A DNA stretch of 64,000 nucleotides from Siniperca chuatsi (taxonomy: Eukaryota > Chordata > Actinopteri > Centrarchiformes > Sinipercidae). Position 1 is the first letter of the stretch. Each line of letters starts with the position of its first letter. The DNA is taken from contig NC_058043.1 in assembly GCF_020085105.1 (NCBI RefSeq), forward strand, positions 9,193,667 to 9,257,666, read 5' to 3'. The notes beneath the pieces were generated by a model. It did not search any database and was not told the origin of the DNA. It saw only the letters and a program-made list of their open reading frames with translations. The position numbers and the translations under genes were made by a program. Positions 1-11,304 of this stretch are shown here, piece after piece.

Positions 1-2926
1 CATACATGTTTTTAATCTATTTGTGCTTATTCCTATTCAGGATCACAGGCGGTTTAAAATTCAAACTTAAAGAAAATATTTAATGAAGAGCTGCTTGCTG
101 CACAAGACACGGGTCAAAAATGCTTGAGGCAAACTGAAATGTTTAATTTAAAAATCTGTTCCTCTACTGTCTTGCCCCTAGCAATGCACAACAAACACCA
201 CTCACCAAATACATGCATCACTACACAGCAATGATATTAGATTGGATTGCCTCAAAATAAGCAATTTAAGATCAAATATTAAGCGTTTAAAAGAACAGAG
301 AAAAAGAAAGATTTTCACATTTACTCATTTAGTATGATGCAAGAACTGTACAGTGAGTCTAACGGGTCAAGTGGTGCAGTCAGTGTCGGAGACAGGAAGC
401 AGCCATGTGTTATCATACACCACCTGGTTGGTAGAGTTCCTACTGCCTCGGAAGTATCAGTGTGATTAGATTAGGGATTTTATTTGTCTAGGTGGGGAGT
501 GCTGCAGGCGTCATAAACAATGACCATCGTGAGCCAAACTTTTTGTGAAGAGATGGTTCAGAGCATCAAGAATTCAGAGGAGAGGAAAACATAGAAGATC
601 ATTTACTCAAGTTAAAGAAGAGATACTACAATAAAAAAAAATACTGCAAAACAAGCATCAAAATGTATCAAAAGTAGAAGTACTTTTATAAAAACTGGCC
701 CTTTCAGAGTAATCTTGAGTCATAAACAGCATTTTAATGTTGTAACTGGTCCAGGTGCCAAGTGTTATGTTTTATATACTCCACAGTAGCAATCTGTAGC
801 CTCTATAACAAGGCAACATATGAGATTATGTCATTATCTGTATCTCTAAAGGTAAATATTCACTAAAAACAACTAATTATTGCTGCTTTAAGTACTGTAC
901 TTGAGTAATGATACTTTTGCTATTTTCCATCTCTGGTGTAGAGCTGCAGAAGCGTGTGTGTTAATGCATTAGAGACTATCACCAGCCTGTGTGTCTGTCT
1001 GCCTTGGAAAAGTAAGTCCGAGTTCAAAATGCAACATGCTGAATATGTTTGAAAATGGTTGTTTCACCAGTAGCTAATGGTATTCAAAATATTACAAACG
1101 CAGTGTTGGTAGCAATGGGAAAGCAACTTGTACGACTACCAGGGGCACAGAGATTAATATCCACCTCTCAGATCATTATGTAAGTTTAAATAAGTGCACA
1201 ATAATGTTTGTTTTGCTTTCTCAATAATCCTGAAACCAGACACATACCTTTTCTAGATTTTTCTCTTTTTTTGTGATCTGATTCTTATCTTTCCAAAACT
1301 CTGCATTCAACAGCAACCTGCTACTACCTCTATGTATTTACCTAATTCAAAGCCCATATCACATTTAATCTATATATTCTGTATAAGTCCTGCTACTAAA
1401 TAATCTTCTACTGTGATTGTTTCATAAAGCATACTGTGACTCAAATGTCATGGCTTTTTCATGTCATAGGCATTTGATGGGACTTGGCTATCAATAATCA
1501 ATACATTTACCAATGTAGACTGAGGTCAGTAAAGAAGGTAGTGTCTGCTCCTCTTGTAGTAATTAGTAACCGTTGAGTGTCTTCATGTAATGTAGTGAAA
1601 TATATACGTTTGGGGTTAAAATTGCTATACACTCCAATTTGTCTTTAACACAGAGTGCACTTTGGATTGGATCCAAATGACATCAAAGACCTGTTCTGTT
1701 TTCTTTGCCTGAAAGATCCCCAAAAAAGGTGTGAAGCTCTTGTTTTTCCACTTTCAGTTGCAATTTAGGAACAACAAAGGAATCAGCGGTAATATTATCC
1801 AAAAGGGATTACTTTATGCCGTCTGCCTCATGGACATGATTCACCTGCAGAGACAGTTAAAACCTTATCGTGCTACTTTTTTGCCCTGAGGCAGGAAGTG
1901 TCCCTCCCTCCTCTTCGTGTGTTGGTGAATACAGTTTCAGTATGTTGGGTGGTGTGGGCCAACTTTGAAGACAGTACATTATTCTCTGAAGTGGACTAAT
2001 ATTTTGGGATTTTCTTCTGTTGAAACAGCTCTGCCTTTGACTCCAGAGGTCCTTAAATTCAGTAATAACTTAACCTTCTTCAGCAAGATGTGTCTCATTC
2101 TGTGTGTCGTCAGTTTCATGCAGGATGCTATCAAAAGGGAAATCTCCAGGTTGAGTAGACTGTTGGTCAAAAGGGATTAGCTATCTGGCACCACAAATAG
2201 ACAAGTCTATTCGTGTGTGCAACAGTATGACAAACTTTTTTTTACTGCTTCAGTTGCTTCATATTTGTTGTGCTGGCACAGTCCTTCCTTTTCCTGGTGA
2301 CATGCAAAGATGCATCCAGTAAATGTTTGACTTCTGTGTAAGGACACAGAAAAACTAACTATACAGACAAGCTTGAACAAATGTAATTTAAGCCTATAAC
2401 AGCATGCGATTATGATTTAAAGCAGTAACTTTATTCATGTTCAAACAACAAAGATGACAAAGCATCGGCATTTGTCAAGTTGTTTCAACGCACACTGTCT
2501 GCAGTGGAAATATCAACTGATCAGGTAACTTGAAACTGAATAAATGATCAAGTTTATCAATGTTGGCATTGTCAACCACACAGGTGCAACCCAACAAAAG
2601 AACTTGATCAACATTTGTCAACTGCAGACTATGAAGAGTTGTGTAGTGTTGCACCACATTCCACCTAACACATCAACATACAGTATGTAACAACCATATA
2701 TCAACGAAAAACACTGGCAAATTTCAGCTTTAAACCCAGAGTATATGAAATTAAAATTAGTTATAGGAGCTAAACAAAGGGAAAACTGTTTTCATCCTAC
2801 GAGCTTGACAGCATTCATTGTCTGTTTCTGCCTTGAGTGTGTGTAAATGTCAGAAGACTAATAATTGATAAATTAGCACTATTTGTTTTTAGGCTAATTC
2901 TTTATCACTTTTCTTGTTAATATTAA
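1..2926. other. Gene-free left flank
   Basis: No exon is recognised on either strand. About 655-940 holds a fragment of the AAGTACTT-rich dispersed repeat found at several other places in the window. By human gene order the next gene to the left would be ILRUN (C6orf106), whose 3' end could reach here, but nothing in the sequence confirms this. Confidence 0.4.
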
Positions 2927-3483
2927 TAAAGCGGCTATAATCAACATTTTTCTATAAACAATGGGATCACATAACTACTTGAAATTATGAACCAGCAGGG
3001 AACTACCACCCGACTCTGCAGTTCCCCTCAGCTCTGTGGACCTTTTTAGTGTCTTTCAGCTCGTTGTTTTGGTTCACTCTCGCCGCTCTCATCAGCGTTG
3101 TTTACATATAGGCCACAGCAGGCAGCTGTTTACAGCGAAAAAGCTCTAAAAATCCACTGTACACTACCTACTCAGCACCAACTGGCAGACAGGCAAAGTT
3201 AATGACTAGCTGAGGAACATAGTGGAGCATTTAGCAGCTAAAGAGTCAGACATTTCCCTCAGGAGGTATTGAAGAGCAAGTGAATATTGGATTTACATTC
3301 ATTAAGAGGGCCAGAAACACAGCTCCAAATAAATGCTAATGTTGCTCCATATTTGCTGGATGTGTAATTAAGCCATGCTTGCTCCAAGTCAACTTAAAAG
3401 GTGATAATATGTCAATGTTGTGTTTACAGCTTGTTTCCGCTGCCCCCAAGAGGCCAAAAAAAAAAATGATTGCAGGTTTAAAT
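2927..3483 (+). repeat. Dispersed repeat, family R1, copy 1
   Basis: It starts TAAAGCGGCTATAATC and carries blocks shared with a second copy at 39435-39720: CTGCAG(T/C)TCCCCTC, CTTTCAGCTC, and CAGCAGGCAGCTGTT followed by AAAAAGCTC. The end is approximate. Confidence 0.6.
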
Positions 3484-4403
3484 CAAATTTCCAAAACCAT
3501 GATTTGCGAGCTCTGCTTACACACAGACCACACATGGTGGCAATATCATGTTTCACAAATGTTTGTCGCTTAAAAGATTTCAGATAGATCCATGAGTCCT
3601 ACAGGACTCTCACATGTTAATGCATGGGTCGCGAGTATGTCGGTTGTTTTGATTGGTGAAACATGTCAAAATTAATGGGACAAGGAATTATCTAATGTTG
3701 CAAATCACAGCTTGCATGTTGCAAATTTGTTGAAACAGGTTCCTGTTGTTTGAAGGTCTATACTTCTCTGTAAGACAAACTCTGGTAAGATTTTAATATT
3801 TTTCATTTGGTGAACCTGCTAATGTTGGTATTTAAAAACAAGAAATCCCATAATATTTGTTAATTTAATCTTTCTGCCTATTTGTATATGTTCTTTCTTT
3901 GGCAGTTTTTGATGCTTGTATTTAATTTTTAAGAAAATTGCTTATTGTGCTTCAGTATGTGTATTAAAGTTTTGTGTCAGAAAACACATGCTGGCACACA
4001 CATGCACCTGCACAAACACACATATACACTGAGAAATACACACATTTTAAATGCTTTATTTGAACCCACCATTCTCATTACAAGTATGCATGAGTTTATA
4101 TACATTTTTTCTCAAGGATTGAAACTCCTTTACACACTTTCACCACTGCATGTTATGTCTATCCCTTCTATGACACAACTCTCCACCATCTTTTGACCTC
4201 ACGTCTGTTGGTTTGTTGTATACATCTGCAGGATCAGGCATGTCTCTGCAGTGCTAACTGTTTTACAAGCAGCATAATGCCTTGGCAAACTGCCTGGTTA
4301 ACTGTTGACTTAGATCATCATGAAATGGATCTTAACTCAATCTGAAGCTGTTTCTGTGACAAATAACATTAAAGTGAACTCACTGTCAATAATCCTCTCT
4401 CTA

Positions 4404-4771
4404 TTAAAGGTTCAGTCTGTAGGATTAAGTGGCATCTAGCGTTGAAATTGCAGTTTGCAACCATTTGAATACCACTTGCCTCACCCTCCCGTTCCAAGCA
4501 CGTAGGAGAAATTCCAGTGGCCTCGAAACTTACAAAATGCCCTATCTAGAGCCAGTGTTTGGTTTGTCCATTCTGGGCTACTGTTGAAACATGGCGACCT
4601 CCGTGGAAGGGGACCTGCTTCCTATGTAGATAAAAACGGCATATTCTAAGGTGATGAAAACACAACGATTCTTATTTTCAGGTGATTGTACACTAATGAA
4701 AACATACTTATGAATATTATATTCCATTTCTGCCAATAGCTCCTCCTAAATGTTACACACTGGACCTTTAA
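4404..4771. mobile_element. TTAA-flanked short inverted-repeat element (MITE A), copy 1
   Basis: It is bounded by TTAA on both sides. Left end AGGTTCAGTCTGTAGG and right end CACACTGGACCT form imperfect terminal inverted repeats. The 368-bp body has no long open frame, so it is non-autonomous. TTAA target sites are typical of piggyBac-type transposases. A second copy lies at 7770-8153. Confidence 0.75.
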
Positions 4772-4817
4772 AGTAATTTAATAGGGCTCCATTACTCACA
4801 ATACACTGTTCAATTCA

Positions 4818-5760
4818 TTAAAGGGGCAATATGTGAGAATTGAGCAGAATTTTAGCTTAAAACATAAAAAAATGAATGAACATTATCAACAGAATGTGTA
4901 TAAGTAACAGTGCTGGCGTGATGTCAAAGACTATGTATTGTGTTTCAGCGATATCTACTGAAATTAGCATGCTAACTAGCTAGCCTCGGCCTGTCCTGTG
5001 TTGTAATACCATTTGTTCCTCGAGAGGCGATGGTCCAATAGTGTAGCTCAGGTAGTTCCAGCCGGGAGATGTGTGCGAGAGGCGAGTTACACAAGCTCTC
5101 TTAGCTTTCTTAATCTAATAAATAAACAAAATAAACTCACAAAATGTCAAGAAAGGAAATATTCTTACACCTATTTTCCTTGTTAAACAGAAAAATACAA
5201 TCGTATACAACCTTCTGAATTCGTGTTTCTCTCTTTCACCGAACTAAGACCAGCTTAATTGCCTTGTTAACACATCTTAAAACACACTTCATTCAAACTC
5301 AGACAGAAACAAAATAAAACTCAGCAAAACCGTCTTGGTTAATCTTTAAACTGTTCCAACAATCACCAACTCTGGTTTGGTCGAAATAAATCCTTAATCT
5401 ACCTCGTTAGATGTGAAATAGGCTGTCGCTGCCTCTCTGATGCCCAACCTCCCTCTCGCTCCTCTCGGCTTGACGCCTCTCCCGTCCCCGCCTGAACGCG
5501 CCGTGTCTTCGTCATCCATCTCCTTCGGTCTCGTGTGTTTGTACCTGGTCTGGCTGTGTTCACTGAGAGGCAGTTGATCCCAGTCCGTTGCCCACCCGCC
5601 GGGCTCCAGTTCTAGTGTTCAGTCAGCTAATAGCACCGTAACTAAGTTGGCTGCATGGCTAACTGAGAAGTTATAACCTGATATGTGACATGCTTATTGA
5701 TTTGGAGTATGAATTCGATAGGTGGAGAGTACTCTCAATACTTGCATATTGCCCCTTTAA
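4818..5760. mobile_element. 943-bp TTAA-bounded inverted-repeat element (MITE B)
   Basis: The ends are perfect inverted repeats over at least 16 bp: TTAAAGGGGCAATATG at the left and CATATTGCCCCTTTAA at the right. The interior includes a GC-rich segment near 5440-5610 and no frame long enough for a transposase. It sits 46 bp to the right of MITE A copy 1. Confidence 0.8.
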
Positions 5761-6103
5761 TGAAGTCATCAAAATGTATTCAATCAGCAGCAGGCATTTA
5801 TTCCTGAAACACGCCAGAAATTATGCCACGAGAAGTAGTAATGTGTTTGTAATAGTAGTAAAAGTAGTTTGCATCACATTTTTCCAAACTGATTTTCTGA
5901 CTAATTATCCCCAAAAACAGTTGGAAGAGCTGTGAAGTCAGAACTCAACAGCTATTGTTGTTTATTGACTTTGCTAAGATAACTCAGGTGGGTCATCGAT
6001 ACCTGTTTAAAGTAGGGACACCTGCACAATCATTTCTTAATCCAAGATCACAGTGGACCAATTGTGGCTTTGTGTTTGACATCCAGTCTATTGTGTCTTT
6101 TAA

Positions 6104-6155
6104 CTCCAGAACAACATTCTCATGGTTTGTCAACCATGAGAATGTTGTTCTGGAG
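6104..6155. repeat. Perfect 24-bp hairpin (inverted repeat with 4-nt loop)
   Basis: Arms 6104-6127 and 6132-6155 are exact reverse complements (arm begins CTCCAGAACAACATTC); the loop is TGTC. A second outer pair, GTGTTTGAC at 6072 and GTCAAACAC near 6169, suggests a longer, partly degraded fold-back of about 105 bp. Confidence 0.9.
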
Positions 6156-6177
6156 CCAAGGAAAAGGTCAAACACTA

Positions 6178-7769
6178 GTTGAAGAAACTGCCATGCAAAT
6201 TTTGTTGATGGACTGGATGCGGGTAAAGCCAAAAGCAAACAGATGGGGTTTTTTTTTCATATACATCTGTAATTATTTATTTATATATCAGCAAACTCTG
6301 AAATATTTAAGGACATTCAGTTTTAATTACAAGGCAATTTAACTGTGTACCATGTCATAAAGTATAAATGTATGTGTACTCATGCCTCACAAACAAATGC
6401 ACAAGTCTGACACTCATGCTATATGTCTAAAAAAGGAGGTTGTCATCGCTCATGGTTTGATTTGGTGTGTCTACAAACACTCAGCTGCTGAGAAATCTTG
6501 ACGCAGTTTGTGCACACCCTCTCTGTATCTTACAATTACTCCATTCAGACTGTGTGGCTAACCATATCAAACCCACAGCTCCTGCATTGGAAGTAAAAGA
6601 ATAGAAAATATTTCCTGGACCTGAAAAAGAAAAAGAAACTTTCTGCTATCAGAAGACTGGCCATTTAAGAACTTACATAGTGAATTAAAGGCAAGATTAG
6701 AGGGTAAAGATTAGATACACGGTAGTCTTAAAGTACTTTTATTCTTGTGGGTTACCACTGTTTTGCTAATAACAAGCTTTTCTTTGAAAGCCTTTTCACA
6801 AACACCTGTTATTTCTATGCTTTTGATAGAGCCACATTGTTCAAACAGGCTTAAATTACGCAAAGCGCTCCTCTACGGGAAACTGTTTTTCATTACAATG
6901 CATCACTTTGCGGTTAGCAAACAAAATAATTACACAGACAGTTTTTACATTTGTGGTTAAGATTAGAGGCAAATAATCAACCATTTCAGAGGTGAGATGT
7001 GGTGCTGACGACAGTTTCTCCATCCGAATAAAAGTCAGTATTCTAAAGTATTGTGCAGTGATAGAGATCTCAATATGTGCTAGTTTTCTGTAGTTTTTCT
7101 GTTGTTATTTTTGGTCATGAAATCACCCATGCAACTGAAATGCAGGCACTTAAGCTGCATGTGTGCTGCTGGGAAACCAGTGTAAATTAGGCCTGAACCT
7201 TTCCATTCCATTGTCTCGAGTGGTGTATTGTCGCTTTATGATAACCTAAATGTCATGCTATGAAGTTAGATGATGTTGATGAACGTGTAAGGCATATTTT
7301 CTCATGTACTCCTTATTTTTGAATGAAAAAACAAATTGTGACACCTCTTTAACAAACATGATCAAACCACTTTTATGAATTATTGCACAGACAATGATTT
7401 GGTTTGGGTGCTTTGTGCTTTTGGCTCTTTGAGGTTTGTGGAAAGTGGATTTCTTACCACATGAAAGAACACCTTATTTGGACTGTCAAATGTTAAAACA
7501 TAATGTTAACATAAGCTCAGGTTTTAAACCAACTCCATCTGCTGATGATATTGTTAAAGGCCCTGAAACAAGTGAGAATGTTTTGTGAATGAACGTCATG
7601 TTCAGAAGGAGAAAGAAAATGTTTTTTTGGCTGTTTCACAGTATCGTTTTTTTATGCATGAGACATAATACCTGTTTAAAGATTCAAGGTTTTTTTCACT
7701 GTACTGGACATGAATTCAAGCTGACCACAGTGACCTACTCCATGAAGGATGAAGCTATCTACTTACTGT
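6178..7769. other. Gene-free stretch
   Basis: AT-rich sequence with only short open frames and no recognised family member. Confidence 0.4.
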
Positions 7770-8153
7770 TTATAGGTCCTGTGTGTAGGATTTAGTGGCA
7801 ACTAGCAGTGAAATTGCAGTTTGCAACCATTTGAATACTTCACCCTCCTGCTCCAAGCGTGTAGGAGAAACTACAGTGGCCGCAAAACTCGAGAAAAACA
7901 CGAAAGGCCCTCTCTAGAGCCAGTGTTTGGTTTGTCCTTTCTGGGCTACTGTAGAAACATGGCGGTGCAACATGGCCGGCTCCGTGGAAGGGGACCCGCT
8001 CCCTATGTAGATAAAAATAGCTCATTCTAAGGTAATAAAAAACACAAAGATTCTTATTTTCAGGTGATTATACACTAATGAAAACATACTTATGAATATT
8101 ATATTCCATTTCTACCAATAGAGCCTCCAAAATGTTACACACTGGACCTTTAA
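7770..8153. mobile_element. TTAA-type short inverted-repeat element (MITE A), copy 2
   Basis: Same orientation and closely similar body to 4404-4771 (for example AAATTGCAGTTTGCAACCAT, and GAGCCAGTGTTTGGTTTGTC). Left flank is TTAT (mutated), right flank TTAA. It contains a short GCAACATGGCCGG insertion-like segment missing from copy 1. Confidence 0.75.
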
Positions 8154-8159
8154 GTCAAC

Positions 8160-8967
8160 AGGAGGTGAGTATTTTGATACTAAAAGAAATAGATAAAAAA
8201 GTATCACTTTTAACTTAGCTACACACATTTACTTAAATACCATTTTGAGGTACTTGTACTTTAATAATTCAATTTTATGCTACTTTACTCTTAACTTCAC
8301 TACACTTAAGAGGGGATTTTGTACTTTTTACTCAGCTATTATTACTCTTTACTTTGAAGATTTTACTTACTAAGTTACAAGTTTATGACATATGATGCAT
8401 TGTTATAAAGTATGCAGTTAAAATTATCTCCACCTTCATCAGCTACACTATTAAAATCCTGGCACACCCACACAGGTGTTTTTACTTTTTCTGGTTGATT
8501 AGACTTCTGCTCAGCACCAGGACCTGCAGGACTCCCTAGACCGTGTTGATACTGAGTAGATTATCCTGGTGAAATTAAAATAAAATAACATTTTGTCATT
8601 GCTCTGCTGGAAATTAAGTGAAGTCACCAAGCTTATTTTACCAATGAAAATGATTGTGCAGTGCATCAAAAGCAAATTAGGTGAGTGAGGGAGATAAGCC
8701 ATACAGTCCTGAGAAGAGGTTCGGGAGGTGTGTAGCATCTTTAAAATACTGCTTACATTTTAATGCATTAATAATAATAACCTAATAACCTAATATTATA
8801 ATAGTATAACACTTTGAATATATGGGCCAATCTGCATAATGTGAACTTTTACTTTTGATGCTTTAAGTACATTTTGCTGGTAATACTTTTGTACTTTTTT
8901 AAGATTCTGAATCCAGGACTTTTTACTTGTAATGGAGTGTGTTACATTGTTGTATTGCTACTTTTAC
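8160..8967 (-). repeat. AAGTACTT-rich dispersed repeat (family R2), inverted copy
   Basis: Recurring words such as ACTTTTACTT, GTACTTGTACTTTAA and TACTTTTGTACTTTTTTA mark this teleost-type interspersed repeat. The middle (about 8420-8760) is different and may be inserted sequence. Other copies: 9776-10656, 25066-25620, 25743-25870, 60140-60343, 60474-61210 and a fragment at 655-940. Confidence 0.6.
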
Positions 8968-9775
8968 TTAAAGGATAAGATAATATCTGTGCTAAAACAT
9001 TACTCACATGCCCAAATGTACATTGAAAGAGTTATTGGTCGCTTTAATTGTTCCTCCTGTACATACTAGCCGTGAAGAGATCCCTTCTTAAAGTAAGTAA
9101 AGTAAGTAAGGGATGGGGAACAAAATCCACAGTCGTCGTTCTGTGTAAAACTTTATTCCAAAGTTCAACCAAAGTTAATATGAGGCTTCAGCGGTCTGAG
9201 TTAGACAAATCAAGCAGGTAAGTTACAATCTTTTTAGTGCAAAATGTCCTCATTTTTTTATACAATTCCTCCGCAAAGAAACACTGTTAGTGGAAGCACA
9301 AAGAGAACGTTTGGTGCTAAAAAGACTCATTAAAGCCTCAGAACGAGGACTGTGGATATTGTCACCGATCACTTACAATGGAGTCGGTTTAGACACAAAT
9401 CTCTTTGTGGTCAGTATTGAAAGGAAGATGAATTACAATGACCAATAATGCTTATAGTGTACATAATAGAGGTATGTCAGTATTATTTTAAGACAGACTT
9501 GAGAAAGTGTGAAGTAAAGGGACTGAATGCTTTAACCACATTATGAGTTGATATTTAAATTAAGAGCCACTTTTTTTCTTAAAGTTTTCTAATCAAATAT
9601 TAATAAATTAACTTCGAATTGAGTTATGTTTTTCAAATATTGTGTGAGCAGAATCTCTGTATAGCTGCAGGTCACCTGGGTCTGCCTCTGGACTGTGAAA
9701 TCAGGACCCTGAGTGGAATATAGGCAACCATGGAGAGAATAAACTCCAAAAACTCCAAAAGTGAAGATTTAATCC

Positions 9776-10656
9776 TGGAGAAGTACTCAAATCCTTTACT
9801 TAAGTAGAAGTACCAAAATCACAATGTAAAAATACCATTATCAGCAAATTGTACTTAAAGTATAACAAGTGCTCATACTACAGAAAAATTTGACTGATAT
9901 ATTGTTATGAATGACATTATTAGATGATTATGCATTAATACATAGGTAGCACTTTACTGCCGTAGCTGGTTGAAGGAGCTAGTTGTAACTACTTTATATA
10001 GTTTAGTCTAAGGGGTTGTGAGACAGTTATAGAATAAAAGTTCTGCTACACAACTTTGTATTCATATTTTGGCCTTTTCTGTAATATTAGCTTTTTTAAA
10101 TATTGGATAGTTTTGCCTCTTTGGGCCTCTAACAGTTATTTAAATGAAACCATGTGAGAAGTTTAGAGGGGAAGAGATAGATCTGCACAACAAGTAGCTC
10201 CAGTTAATAAAAAGATTGTGACGTTTTAAGCACAAGGCTCGTCCTTAGACTTATCTGTTTCAACTCTGCTAGATATTTTGTGATCCAACAGCCATCCTAT
10301 TGGGCACTGGGATGTGCATGGCTTTTTTAGCATTTTTTAGAAGTTTAGAGGGGAGCATTTTTTTTCAATAACTCAATGACACCTGAACTCACGGGGGTCT
10401 CAAGCCAAAAAAGTTATGAACCGCTGGTTTAATCGTTAATAATGTATTGTATTTCATAAGCTTGTGCTTTTTTAATGGAAATTCTTAATCTGAGTAGTAA
10501 CTAGTAGCTATAGCTGTCAAATAAATGTAGTGGAGTAAAAAGTACAATATTTAAGTATAAAGTGGCATAAAATTGAAAAACTCAAGTAAAGTACCTCAAA
10601 TTTGTACTTAAGTACAGTACTTGACTAAATGTACTTAGTTGCTTTCCATCACTGGA
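9776..10656 (+). repeat. Family R2 repeat, long copy
   Basis: It begins GGAGAAGTACTCAAATCC and ends TGTACTTAGTTGCTTTCC, giving both ends of the family. About 10100-10435 does not belong to the family and looks like later insertion, including a fragment related to family R6 (52911) near 10378-10432. Confidence 0.65.
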
Positions 10657-10826
10657 CATGGAACAGAAATTAGAAAGCTTTTTATTTTCTTAGAAAGTTT
10701 TTTTTGTGATCCTATATATTCTTTAGTCTCTTATCACTTTGAATTGTCTGTCACCCAAGCACTGAGGTCAACTGGTAGTGTTTGAGGAGGTCTGAGCTAA
10801 TCTGCAAGACATTGGCACTTCAGACT

Positions 10827-10855
10827 CACACACACACACACACACGCACACACCC
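10827..10855. repeat. (CA)n microsatellite
   Basis: About 13 CA units with one CG interruption, roughly 30 bp upstream of the candidate spdef TATA box. Confidence 0.9.
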
Positions 10856-10886
10856 ATACACACATAAGTAAACACGGCTGCCCTAG

Positions 10887-10894
10887 TATAAATA
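10887..10894 (+). promoter_or_regulatory. Candidate TATA box upstream of spdef
   Basis: TATAAATA in an otherwise mixed-composition stretch, about 30 bp upstream of a position (near 10918) that would begin a non-coding exon ending at the good donor at 11305. Its link to spdef is inferred from position and strand only; intron 1 would be about 5.6 kb. Confidence 0.3.
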
Positions 10895-10917
10895 TAAATT
10901 GCAGTCAATGGTGCTGG

Positions 10918-11304
10918 AATTCCTTTGCACTCGCTCACCCAGTCACTTGCCCTCACTCCTTCTCACTTTGTACACACCCCCAGCAGGTGCTTTCACTTGA
11001 AGTTTGGTTTGCAGTTGTGCTTTAGGCTGTGACTTTCAGGTTAAGTGTAATTGTACCAAAGAGCCTGGGAGGGTCCGAGGCCTCAGGCTGGGGGCTCTGC
11101 GACAGTCATCAGGGTGAAACAAATTGAAGGGTGCCCGCTGCCTGCTACACCTCTGTCCTCAGGTAGCACACCGGTCGTCCCGTCTGAGCTGAGCGCTGGT
11201 CTGCAACTGGACAAAAGGCCATCCTTCATCCTCAACAGAACCAGAGCCGCACTGCATCTGCTACCATCCAGTCAAGTCTTTGCCATAAGAGCATCTTTGC
11301 CTCG
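10918..11304 (+). other. spdef: Candidate 5' non-coding exon of spdef
   Basis: This is a GC-richer island in AT-rich surroundings, following a TATA-like box and ending at a consensus donor (CTCG|GTAAGA, donor at 11305). Mammalian SPDEF also has a non-coding first exon. The start is a guess from the TATA spacing. A short reading frame (11051-11308) crosses it but resembles nothing I know and runs over the donor. RNA evidence would be needed to confirm it. Confidence 0.3.

Noticed and set aside
1..2900. Possible 3' end of ilrun (C6orf106) expected from human gene order
   Set aside because: No sequence in this stretch could be matched to it; only position suggests it.
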